From: Desulfonatronum thiodismutans
Lineage (GTDB): Bacteria > Desulfobacterota > Desulfovibrionia > Desulfovibrionales > Desulfonatronaceae
Assembly: GCF_000717475.1 (NCBI RefSeq)
Contig: NZ_JPIK01000010.1
Span: forward strand, 1-64,000
Direction of reading: 5' to 3'
Length of the DNA: 64,000 bases
The notes beneath the pieces are model-generated. The model worked only from the letters and a program-made list of their open reading frames with translations, did not search any database and was not told the origin of the DNA. Positions 33,922-42,091 of this stretch are shown in pieces (the stretch's first letter is position 1; every line of letters starts with the position of its first letter). The position numbers and the translations under genes are program-made.

Positions 33922-35430
33922 ATGGAACGTTTTGATTACCAGGGGTTGTTTGTACTTGATCTGGCCAACAACCATCAGGGCGATGTGGTGCACGGGCTGA
34001 ACATCATCAATGGATGCGCCAAGGTCGTCACGGAAATGGGCGTGCGTGCGGCGTTGAAATTCCAGTACCGCAACCTGGAGAGTCTGATCCATCCGGACTA
34101 TCGAGAGCGCAAGGACGTGCCGCACATCCCCAGGTTCATGGAGACCCCACTGCCTGTTGCGGATCTCAAACGCCTGGCTGACGCAGCCCGCGAGGGGGGG
34201 CTTGTGACCATGTCCACGCCTTTTGACGAGCCGTCCGTGGACTTGCTGGACGAGTTGGGCATCGAAGTGCTCAAGATCGCCAGTTGCTCCGCCACTGACC
34301 GCCCGCTGCTGGAGCGGGCCGTGAAGTCCGGCAAGCCCATGGTCGTGTCCACGGCCGGGCTGAGCATGAAGCATATTGACCAGTTGGTCAGCTTTCTGGA
34401 ATCCAAACGGGCTCAGTTCGCCTTGATGCACTGCGTGGCCCTGTATCCCACGCAGCGCGACAAGCTGAACCTGAATCAGATCGAGCAGTTGCGGGAACGT
34501 TTCCCCAATGTGCCGGTGGGCTTTTCCACCCACGAGGAGCCGGACAATCTTGATTCCGTGCGTATCGCCTATGCCAAGGGGGCACAGCTGTTTGAGCGTC
34601 ATGTCGGCCTGGCGACCAAGAAGTATAAGCTTAATGCCTACTCTTCAACGCCGGACCAGGTGCGGGCCTGGATCGCCGCGTGCAAGGACGCCCAGGCCAT
34701 GTGCGGGGGGGAAGAGCGGGCTCCGTCGCCCGTGGAGGAACTCAAGTCGCTGCAATCCCTGATGCGGGGAACATATGCCAAGGAGGCCATAGGCAAAGGT
34801 TCCACAATTACCAAGGACCAAGTCTTTTTCGCCATGCCATTGCAGGATAAGCAACTTACCAGCGGCAAATTCCGGGAGGGCATGGTCGCTGACCGGGACT
34901 ATGCAGCACTGGAAGCACTGAGTGATGCACTTGCCGATTACTCCTCATCGCGGGAGGACATCATCTACCAGATCCTGTTGCAGGTGAAGGGCATGCTCAA
35001 CGAGGCGCGTATTCCTTTGGGCCGCGACAGCGCGGTGGAGCTGTCCCATCACTACGGGCTGGAGCGCTTCCGGGAATTCGGCTGCGTGCTCATTGACTGC
35101 GTGAATCGAGCATACTGCAAGAAGCTCATTGTGATGCTGCCCAGGCAGAAACATCCCTATCACTACCATGCCAAAAAGGAAGAAACCTTCCAGTTGCTGC
35201 ACGGGGACATGGAGATCGTCATGGAGGGCCATAAGACCAAATTGTCCCATGGCGACACCTTTCTGGTCATGCCCGGCCAGTGGCATAAATTTCACACCCT
35301 TGACGGCGCCATTGTCGAGGAGGTGTCCACGACGCATTACAACAACGACTCGTTTTACCAGGATGAACAGATCGCCAAGATCCCGCGCGAGCAGCGCAAG
35401 ACTCCCATCAGCAACTGGACGTGGAGTTAG
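33922..35430 (+). CDS. NeuB-type ulosonic acid synthase fused to a cupin domain
   Basis: 502 residues. Residues 1-270 are a NeuB/SpsE TIM barrel: VLDLANNHQGDVVHGLNII, ALKFQYRNLESL, STPFDEPSVDLLDELGIEVL and GFSTHEEPDNLDSVRIAYAK. A short linker resembling the SAF-type module (SLMRGTYAKEAIGKGSTIT) follows near 275-310. Residues about 385-480 form a cupin with the metal-ligand motif HPYHYHAKKEETF (412-424) and GDTFLVMPGQWHKFHT. The enzyme should condense a sugar or sugar phosphate with PEP. The cupin may add isomerase or binding function. With genes at 30878, 35738 and 37284 it outlines a second ulosonic acid pathway. Confidence 0.88.
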   Translation: MERFDYQGLFVLDLANNHQGDVVHGLNIINGCAKVVTEMGVRAALKFQYRNLESLIHPDYRERKDVPHIPRFMETPLPVADLKRLADAAREGGLVTMSTPFDEPSVDLLDELGIEVLKIASCSATDRPLLERAVKSGKPMVVSTAGLSMKHIDQLVSFLESKRAQFALMHCVALYPTQRDKLNLNQIEQLRERFPNVPVGFSTHEEPDNLDSVRIAYAKGAQLFERHVGLATKKYKLNAYSSTPDQVRAWIAACKDAQAMCGGEERAPSPVEELKSLQSLMRGTYAKEAIGKGSTITKDQVFFAMPLQDKQLTSGKFREGMVADRDYAALEALSDALADYSSSREDIIYQILLQVKGMLNEARIPLGRDSAVELSHHYGLERFREFGCVLIDCVNRAYCKKLIVMLPRQKHPYHYHAKKEETFQLLHGDMEIVMEGHKTKLSHGDTFLVMPGQWHKFHTLDGAIVEEVSTTHYNNDSFYQDEQIAKIPREQRKTPISNWTWS

Positions 35431-35448
35431 GGCTGCCGGGAAACAGGT

Positions 35449-35720
35449 CATCCGGCTGGAGCGTCCTTTTGAAAAATGAACCGTCCGCTTCGCTCAAGTG
35501 GCCAACGTGAATGGGCGGTATGATTTTTTACCACGGAGGGCACGGAGGGCACGGAGGAAGAGTTTTTTTAACGCTTCGCGTAATGTACCTCTGTGTCCTC
35601 TGTGATCTCCAGCGCAGCGGGTGGTTAAAGATTGTTTTACCACGGAGGACACGGAGGGCACGGAGGGGGAAGGTTTTAAAGCCGCTTCGCGGCTGACATA
35701 CTCTGTGAACTCCAGCGCAA
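35449..35720. repeat. Composite repeat: TCCGGCTGGAGCG unit plus two CACGGAG palindromes
   Basis: Starts with CATCCGGCTGGAGCGTCC, as at 31947, then CGTCCGCTTCGCTCAAG. CACGGAG units follow at 35530 and 35639, the second carrying the tip AAGCCGCTTCGCGGCTGACA and lacking most of the right arm. The open frame through this block into the HAD gene is repeat-encoded and not used as its N-terminus. Confidence 0.88.
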
Positions 35721-35737
35721 TAATCAAGGAGAAGAAA

Positions 35738-36361
35738 TTGTCGATTCGGGTGATTGTGTTTGATTACGACGGGACTCTGGTCTTTTCCAATGAGATCAAG
35801 CGGCGGGCTTACTGGGATATTTTCCAGCATGAAGGCGTGAGCCATCAGTTGGTTGCCGAAGTGTTGGCGGATTTTCCTAATGGCAGCCGGTTTGACATCA
35901 TCCGGAATATTCTGGTTCATCATCACAAGGGCGCGCTTTTCGCGGAACAACTCGAATCCGAAGTCAATAGATTCGCAGGTGCGTATGACCGGATCGCCAC
36001 GGAAGGCGCGGCCACCTGCCTGGAGCGCCTCGGAGCAAGCGAAGAATTGAACATGCTTTCTCAGCGCTATCCGTTGTATCTGCTCTCAGCCACACTGGAA
36101 ACAAGCCTGAAAAGCATCGTGCAACGACGCGGCTGGGAACGTTTTTTCCGCTTGGTACGAGGTTTTCCCTGTGAAAAGGCGGATGAATTGTTGACCATTG
36201 CCCGCCTTGAACAGGTCGATATTTCCTCGGTTTTGATGGTCGGGGACAGCGACATGGACCGGGATGCAGCGTCTAGTGCTGGAGCACGGTATTGCCAGTT
36301 TGACGATGCCACGCCCATGAGTGCCGTGCGGGCACGTTTGGGGTGTCAAAATGAGCAGTAA
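35738..36361 (+). CDS. HAD-superfamily sugar phosphatase
   Basis: 207 residues from a TTG at 35738 with AAGGAG six bases upstream; longer readings run into repeats. Motif I is VIVFDYDGTLVFSN with nucleophile Asp9 and Asp11; motif II is YLLSATLETSLKSIV; motif IV is LMVGDSDMDRDAASSAGARY. It fits a KdnC/Gph-like phosphatase that removes phosphate from a ulosonic acid phosphate made by a NeuB-type synthase, which is the preceding enzyme. Specificity is inferred from context. Confidence 0.85.
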   Translation: MSIRVIVFDYDGTLVFSNEIKRRAYWDIFQHEGVSHQLVAEVLADFPNGSRFDIIRNILVHHHKGALFAEQLESEVNRFAGAYDRIATEGAATCLERLGASEELNMLSQRYPLYLLSATLETSLKSIVQRRGWERFFRLVRGFPCEKADELLTIARLEQVDISSVLMVGDSDMDRDAASSAGARYCQFDDATPMSAVRARLGCQNEQ

Positions 36362-36385
36362 ATTTCTGGTGTGAGAGAGGCTGGA

Positions 36386-37270
36386 ATGGTTGCGTTATGT
36401 CCGATTTGCGGAGCAGATGGCATTGATATGGTTTATCAGGGTTTCATACGCATGGGGCGCTATGGAGATTCGTCTGATCGATCCTTCTGTGTGCCGCACT
36501 GTTTGAGCTGCGACACCGCATGGCTTGACGAAGCGTTCTTTGACTACAGCCAAGAGCACTACCGTAAACAGGTCGACGGTGAAGCGTCGATTGAGGCGTA
36601 TCATCGGTTACACGACCGAGACCAGGTCAACGCCCTGGAGGTCGTGGGCACGGGGGAGGTGCGAGGGGCTGTTGTCGCCGATATCGGGTGCGGCGGAGGC
36701 TCTTTTCTCGATGCAGTCAAAGGCTTTGCCTCGAAAACTTTGGCCATAGAGCCGGCAGCCTTTTACCATGAAGGTTTAAAGAAAAAAGGCCATTGTCCGT
36801 ATCCCGGCCTGGAGCAGGCGCTTGAGACACATGCCGGTGAGGTGGATTTGGCCACCTGTCTGAGCGTGATCGAACATGTGGATGATCCTGTAACGTTGCT
36901 GGGACGGGCCAGGCAGTTGTTGAAGCCGGGTGGCCGCCTCGTGGTCAGCACGCCCAACCGTAATGACTGGCTGCTGCAACTGCTTCCCGAGGAATACGGG
37001 GCATTCTTCTACAGGGCGGCCCATCGCTGGTACCTGACCGGAAAAAGTCTTGAGGAGATTGGGCGGCGTGCGGGTTTCAACATCGCTCAGGTGCGACATC
37101 GACATCGCTTCGGGCTTGCAAATATGTTGCTGTGGCTGCGCGACAAGCGGCCAACAGGCCATGACGCGGTGGCGGTTCCGCCAGTTTTGGATGCCGCGTT
37201 TCGTGGCACGTTGGATCACGTCGGCTTGGCCGACTATATATATGCGGAATTGAAATCAACATGTTCATGA
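36386..37270 (+). CDS. Class I methyltransferase with N-terminal zinc ribbon
   Basis: 294 residues from the ATG at 36386 with GAGAGAGG upstream; an in-frame GTG at 36371 is less likely. Two Cys pairs (CPIC 5-8, CLSC 39-42) suggest a zinc finger like that of Hypa/TylF-type sugar methylases. Motif I is VVADIGCGGGSFLDAV, with LATCLSVIEHVDDPVTLLGR and LKPGGRLVVSTPNRNDWLL after it. It stands between the HAD phosphatase and the CMP-sugar synthetase and may methylate the ulosonic acid. Confidence 0.85.
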   Translation: MVALCPICGADGIDMVYQGFIRMGRYGDSSDRSFCVPHCLSCDTAWLDEAFFDYSQEHYRKQVDGEASIEAYHRLHDRDQVNALEVVGTGEVRGAVVADIGCGGGSFLDAVKGFASKTLAIEPAAFYHEGLKKKGHCPYPGLEQALETHAGEVDLATCLSVIEHVDDPVTLLGRARQLLKPGGRLVVSTPNRNDWLLQLLPEEYGAFFYRAAHRWYLTGKSLEEIGRRAGFNIAQVRHRHRFGLANMLLWLRDKRPTGHDAVAVPPVLDAAFRGTLDHVGLADYIYAELKSTCS

Positions 37271-37283
37271 AACCGGGCTGACC

Positions 37284-37994
37284 ATGTACAGAGAAAAACG
37301 CATTTTGGCGGTGGTTCCGGCGCGCGGGGGCAGCAAAGGCATCCCGTTGAAAAACATTCATATGTTGGCGGGCAGGCCGTTGATCGCCTTTACAGCCGAA
37401 GTGGTGCGGCAGTTGCCGGAAGTGGACCGAGCCGTGGTTTCCACTGATCATGATGACATTGCCCGGGTGGCGGAGCGATACGGCCTGGATGCCCCGTTTC
37501 GCAGGCCCGATGACCTGAGCGGGGATCGTGTAGCGGATTGGGACGTTTTGGAGCACGCCTTGCGGACCATGGAAGAGAAGGACTCCTGTGTCTACGATGT
37601 GCTCTTGATGCTCCAGCCGACCTGCCCTTTGCGCACGTCCGAGCATGTTCGGCAGGCCTTGCGCATGTTGGTTGACGGCGGACACGATGCTGTCTGGACC
37701 CTGAGCCCGACCGACAGCAAGGCCCACCCTTTGAAACAGCTGGTCTTGGACGGCGAACTCCTTGACTACTACGACCCGCAGGGGGCGGCAATTATCGCGC
37801 GACAACAGTTGAGGCCTGTGTATCATCGCAACGGCGCGGCCTACGCCATCACGCGGCAATGCCTGCTTGAACAGAAAACCATCAAAGGTGGGCGCTGTTC
37901 AGGCCTGGTCATTGAGGAGCCGTTGGCCAATATCGACACCGTGCAGGACATCTTGTTCGCGGAGTTCCTCTTGAACAGCGGGGGGGCACGTTGA
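37284..37994 (+). CDS. CMP-ulosonic acid cytidylyltransferase (NeuA-like)
   Basis: 236 residues. The CTP-binding motif is VVPARGGSKGIPLKNIHMLA at 10-29; RAVVSTDHDDIARVAE carries a metal ligand; LLMLQPTCPLRTSEHVRQAL and NIDTVQDILFAE complete the family. It is clearly distinct from PseF at 11888. It should activate the product of the NeuB-cupin synthase and HAD phosphatase with CTP. The stop overlaps the next start by TTGA. Confidence 0.9.
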   Translation: MYREKRILAVVPARGGSKGIPLKNIHMLAGRPLIAFTAEVVRQLPEVDRAVVSTDHDDIARVAERYGLDAPFRRPDDLSGDRVADWDVLEHALRTMEEKDSCVYDVLLMLQPTCPLRTSEHVRQALRMLVDGGHDAVWTLSPTDSKAHPLKQLVLDGELLDYYDPQGAAIIARQQLRPVYHRNGAAYAITRQCLLEQKTIKGGRCSGLVIEEPLANIDTVQDILFAEFLLNSGGAR

Positions 37995-39454
37995 GCAAGG
38001 ATTCAATCCAGTCGAGGAAAAGTCTGCCTCATTTGATCATCCCGATTGAAACCAAGGTGCGAGAGTTGCATGCCAAGTTTTACCTGGGGTGCGTGGCCGC
38101 TGAGAGGGGATTTCGCGTCATCATTGGTGGGGCGCGAGCGCTACGGGATCGTGTGTGCTGGCTTCCTCGGGGGGCCTTTTTTTTGGATAAAAGTGTTGCT
38201 CCCTCACGTGCCGAATGGTTTGCCGGTTGCCGCAAACTGGGCCTGAGAGTTGTGGCCTGGTGCGAAGAAGGCTTGGCTTTCAGTGATGATCAAGAGTATT
38301 TGCGGCGCAAGGTCGATCGCGATGCATTGTCTCAGGTTGAGTGCTTTTTTGCATGGGGAGACTACCAGGCAGGACTGATCCGACGTCATGCGCCGGAATC
38401 AGCCGCACATGTGCTCAGCGTCGGCAATCCCCGCATTGATATTCTGCATTCGTCCTTACGCCAGGTATTCCAGCCGGAAGTTGAGCGCATCAGGTTTGAT
38501 TATCCTCGCATGATCCTGGTCAACGGCAATTTTTCCCTGTGCAACCACAAGAAAGGAAAAAACGGCTTTCTCAATGATCTGAAAGCCAACGCCAAAGTGA
38601 AAACACCGGAGGATGAACAATTTGCCCTGGCCTGGGTCGCTCATAAGCAAGTCTTGTTTGATGCCTTTAGGCTGGCAATTTTTAAGCTCAGTAAATCATT
38701 TCCCGATAATACCATTGTCCTGCGCCCGCACCCTTCAGAAAACCACGAAACATGGCATCGGTTGCTGGCACCCCTGCCAAATGTAAAAGTTGTGTTTGAT
38801 GGAAGCGTCATCCCCTGGCTTATGGCTGCTGAAGTGCTTGTTCACAACGGCTGCACTACAGGCTTGGAGGGGGTTCTCCTGGAACGTCCGGTGTTGGCAT
38901 ATCAGCCTCTAACATCTTCCGAATACGATACGGAACTTCCCAATCTTGTCAGTGAACGTATTCATGATTTGCCGGCGCTGGTGTCCGCCGTGCGCAGTAT
39001 TGTCGATGGGCAGCAACGGTCGTTGGCTCCGCCGGTGGATGCGCTTCGTGTTCTCAATTCATACGTAAACGATATTAACGGTGGGGCCGCCGACACGATT
39101 GTAGACCATTTATGTCGTTGTTACGCTGAAAAAGATAGGTCAAGATTGCTGACGAATAGTCTCTGTGAGTTGCGCAGAAGATACTGGCAGTTTCAGTTTT
39201 CGCGACGTCCCAAACGCAAAGTTGACCCGCACGTCATCCAGAAGTTCCCGGGTTTGTCTCATGATGAGATGCTGGCACTGCTTGGGACATTTCAGCAGGT
39301 TGCGGGGCGTTTTCACGGGGTGACCGTGGAAGGATTCATGGGAGAGCACTTCGCGTTGCAGTCGACCCACGCCGAAACCGGGGGCCTTCCGAGTTGTGCC
39401 GGGAAAGGTCGGCAGTTCGATAGTCGTGGACATGATCATGTATTCGCGAATTGA
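37991..39454 (+). CDS. Surface carbohydrate biosynthesis protein, GT-B-like
   Basis: 487 residues from a TTG start overlapping the cytidylyltransferase stop. Features are LIIPIETKVRELHAKFYLGC, ACRKLGLRVVAWCEEGLAF, LRPHPSENHETWHRLLA, and the acceptor-domain motif VLVHNGCTTGLEGVLLERPV with LAYQP. This family occurs beside NeuA/NeuB-like genes and is predicted to be a Kdo/sialic-acid-type transferase. It likely uses the CMP-sugar made by the preceding gene. The last 17 bases overlap the next gene. Confidence 0.8.
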   Translation: MSKDSIQSRKSLPHLIIPIETKVRELHAKFYLGCVAAERGFRVIIGGARALRDRVCWLPRGAFFLDKSVAPSRAEWFAGCRKLGLRVVAWCEEGLAFSDDQEYLRRKVDRDALSQVECFFAWGDYQAGLIRRHAPESAAHVLSVGNPRIDILHSSLRQVFQPEVERIRFDYPRMILVNGNFSLCNHKKGKNGFLNDLKANAKVKTPEDEQFALAWVAHKQVLFDAFRLAIFKLSKSFPDNTIVLRPHPSENHETWHRLLAPLPNVKVVFDGSVIPWLMAAEVLVHNGCTTGLEGVLLERPVLAYQPLTSSEYDTELPNLVSERIHDLPALVSAVRSIVDGQQRSLAPPVDALRVLNSYVNDINGGAADTIVDHLCRCYAEKDRSRLLTNSLCELRRRYWQFQFSRRPKRKVDPHVIQKFPGLSHDEMLALLGTFQQVAGRFHGVTVEGFMGEHFALQSTHAETGGLPSCAGKGRQFDSRGHDHVFAN

Positions 39455-40244
39455 ATTCATGGGGCTGCCCGGCGCGGGAAAAACAACGTGCTCGCGAACT
39501 TTTTTGCAAACGCTCCGGGCACGTTCCTCGGATGTGGTAACGAAAGAGGAAGGGATTACAAGGTGTATCCGCCAGAGAAACGACGGAATAATCCGCAACT
39601 TTGCAAAAAGTTTCCCGAGGTCCGTTTGGGAGCCATTATGCGGGATGCGCAATGCCCTGTCTGAATTGAATCAGTACGTCTGCGATAATACCGCGATGAT
39701 GGCCAGGATTTTTCAAGTGCTCGACCAAGAGCCCATGCCTGAAACAGCGCGGGAATGTATTGTGTACAATTTTTTACTCCTTTTTGCCGAGCATCAGTTG
39801 TTGCTGAACCACTGTCGACCAAGCGACGTTGTCTTTGCGGAGGAGGGGTTCGCGCAGGTTGGGTCCATGTTATACGGCTATTTGCCCTCGCGTGTTCTCA
39901 TGGCCGACTCCGTGGCGGCATATCTCGATCAGCTGCCCCCTCTGAGAGCAGTCGTCTGGATCGATACCCCCCCGGAGGTCTGCTGCGAACGTTTAAAACA
40001 GCGATCGGCCATGCCTATTGTCCTCCAAAAAGATAGTGAAAAGGAAGTCCTAGCCTTTTTGGAGCAAGCCAGAAACTGTTTCCAGAGAATTGCCAATGGG
40101 CTCACCGATCGGAACATCGAAGTTTTCACAATACCCCATCTTCCGGGAGCCGTTGAGGAAGCCTTGTCAATGGTCAGCCATGTTGCTCGCGAGATTGCGT
40201 CGGCAGGGCTTCTACAGGAACGGGTGGATAGATGTGCGGTATAG
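39438..40244 (+). CDS. P-loop kinase-like protein, copy 2
   Basis: 268 residues from the ATG at 39438 (ATG at 39432 and GTG at 39396 are alternatives). Walker A is RIEFMGLPGAGKTTCSRTFL (4-23); EEGFAQVGSML lies at 135-145; AVVWIDTPPEVCCERLKQRS resembles the lid and arginine region of thymidylate-kinase-like enzymes. Related to the proteins at 23385 and 45466. It overlaps the downstream asnB by 13 bases, indicating translational coupling. Substrate unknown. Confidence 0.75.
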   Translation: MYSRIEFMGLPGAGKTTCSRTFLQTLRARSSDVVTKEEGITRCIRQRNDGIIRNFAKSFPRSVWEPLCGMRNALSELNQYVCDNTAMMARIFQVLDQEPMPETARECIVYNFLLLFAEHQLLLNHCRPSDVVFAEEGFAQVGSMLYGYLPSRVLMADSVAAYLDQLPPLRAVVWIDTPPEVCCERLKQRSAMPIVLQKDSEKEVLAFLEQARNCFQRIANGLTDRNIEVFTIPHLPGAVEEALSMVSHVAREIASAGLLQERVDRCAV

Positions 40245-42091
40245 TCGGCTTTGCCAGCCATAAACCGCTGTTGGAGCATGACACCCTGGTGGCCATGCGC
40301 GACACATTGGTCCACCGAGGACCGGATGATGCCGGCGTGATGATTTGGAATGCTTCAGGCAAGCAATGCCGGCATGAACCGGGTGTCGTGGGACTGGGGC
40401 ACAGGCGTCTGAGCATTATCGACTTGTCTCAGGCAGGCCGCCAACCCATGAGCAATGAAACCGGAGATGTCTGGATTACCTATAATGGGGAGTTCTATAA
40501 TTTCTCTGAATACCGCAAGGAACTTGCAAAGCGCCATGGTTTTGCCTCCAATTCGGACACGGAGACCATCATTCATCTCTTTGAGGACTACGGTATATCT
40601 GGAACCTTGGAGCGTATGAACGGCATGTTCGCCTTTGCTCTGTGGGATGTGGCGTCCAAGACAATGTACCTGGCCAGGGACCGCCTGGGCAAAAAACCTC
40701 TATATTATTCGCATCAACCTGACGGCACCTTGATTTTTGCATCAGAAATCAAGGCGTTGCTTCAAAGCGGGATGGTTGACCAAGCCAGGATAGACCCCAT
40801 CGCTTTGATTCAATTCTGGACCTACGGGTATGTCATTGGGGAGAGGACAGTTTTCGAGCAGATCAAACGTCTTTTGCCGGGGCATCACGCAACGTGGCGT
40901 GATGGAGAGTTATCCATTCGGGAGTATTGGGACTGCCCATTCGGTGTAGATGTATTCACGGGAAGGAGTCTGGACGACTTGGCGGAGGAACTGGAGGAGT
41001 TGCTCTGCGACGCCATCCGGTTGCGCATGGTTGCTGATGTACCCGTGGGGTTGTTTCTTTCCGGAGGGGTCGATTCCAGCTTGGTGGCCGCACTGGTTGC
41101 CAAGGCGGCGGGAAGAAGCGTCAACTCCTACACCATCGGGTTTACGGATCAAGCGTATGATGAGTCAGCTCAGGCCGCGGAAATTTCCGGCCGCCTGGGA
41201 TTATCAAATACCATGCTCGCTGTGACGGACGAAATGGAACCTTCCTTTGCAGCCATTGTCCGACAGTTTGACGAGCCTTTCGGCCATAAATCAGCAATAC
41301 CCACATACTTTGTCGCAAAGTTGGCGAAAGAACACGTGAGTGTCGCCTTGACAGGCGACGGCGGAGATGAATTGTTTGGCGGGTATGACTTTTACGCCAA
41401 GGCACTCTCTCTTTGGGGCGATTCTGAGCAGCGCAAGTTTTTTTCCAAGCCCGGAACGCTGCTCCAGAAGGTGTCTGATTTGTGGTTCCGGCATGTTTTG
41501 AAAAAACAAAAGCTTACCGTGTTGGAAATGCTTGTCAGCCCCAGGAATTTGCGGAAATTGCTCTGCCAAGAGGTTTGGGAGGGTGTGCGGGGGAAATCGT
41601 GGTATGGGGACCGGGAACAGTGGTATGCAAGGGTGGCCGTTGCTGATGTTCTCAGCCAGTTCCAATATGTCAACCTCAAGACCTATCTTCCGGATGGCGT
41701 GCTGGTGAAAGTAGACCGAATGTCCATGGCGCATGCTCTGGAATGCCGGAGCCCGATTTTGGACCACAGAGTGGTTTCTTTTGCAGCTAGGCTTCCGTAT
41801 TGGGCAAAAATCGATGGCCAAGGCCGTAGAAAAAGCATTTTAAAGCACATTTTGCGGAAATATCTTCCGGAGCATCTCGTGGACCTCCCCAAAAAAGGTT
41901 TTTCCCCGCCGTGGGATCAATGGTGCCGGGGGCCGCTGGGAATGCACCTCAAAAATTCGTGGCTTCGCCAGGACAACGGTTACCAAAATCCGGCGGCCGC
42001 CGCTTTGTTATTCCCTGGTCGAGGCGTTGGGTCGGATACTTTGCAATGGAACGCGTTTAGCTCATTGCATTTTTTTCGGGCATTTTCATGA
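40232..42091 (+). CDS. asnB: Asparagine synthase-like amidotransferase, copy 2
   Basis: 619 residues. MCGIVGFAS has the Cys2 nucleophile, followed by VHRGPDDAGV, LGHRRLSIIDLSQAGRQPM and YNGEFYN. The synthase domain has FLSGGVDSSLVAALVAK near 275-291 and TGDGGDELFGGYDFY. It closely fits glycan-associated AsnB enzymes (WbpS type) that amidate uronic acids. It is only moderately similar to copy 1 at 25228. The last bases overlap the following glycosyltransferase start by ATGA. Confidence 0.9.
   Translation: MCGIVGFASHKPLLEHDTLVAMRDTLVHRGPDDAGVMIWNASGKQCRHEPGVVGLGHRRLSIIDLSQAGRQPMSNETGDVWITYNGEFYNFSEYRKELAKRHGFASNSDTETIIHLFEDYGISGTLERMNGMFAFALWDVASKTMYLARDRLGKKPLYYSHQPDGTLIFASEIKALLQSGMVDQARIDPIALIQFWTYGYVIGERTVFEQIKRLLPGHHATWRDGELSIREYWDCPFGVDVFTGRSLDDLAEELEELLCDAIRLRMVADVPVGLFLSGGVDSSLVAALVAKAAGRSVNSYTIGFTDQAYDESAQAAEISGRLGLSNTMLAVTDEMEPSFAAIVRQFDEPFGHKSAIPTYFVAKLAKEHVSVALTGDGGDELFGGYDFYAKALSLWGDSEQRKFFSKPGTLLQKVSDLWFRHVLKKQKLTVLEMLVSPRNLRKLLCQEVWEGVRGKSWYGDREQWYARVAVADVLSQFQYVNLKTYLPDGVLVKVDRMSMAHALECRSPILDHRVVSFAARLPYWAKIDGQGRRKSILKHILRKYLPEHLVDLPKKGFSPPWDQWCRGPLGMHLKNSWLRQDNGYQNPAAAALLFPGRGVGSDTLQWNAFSSLHFFRAFS

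Noticed and set aside
35621..35737. Longer N-terminus for the HAD phosphatase
   Set aside because: The extension is repeat-encoded (TTEDTEGTEGEG), and a strong ribosome site precedes the TTG at 35738.
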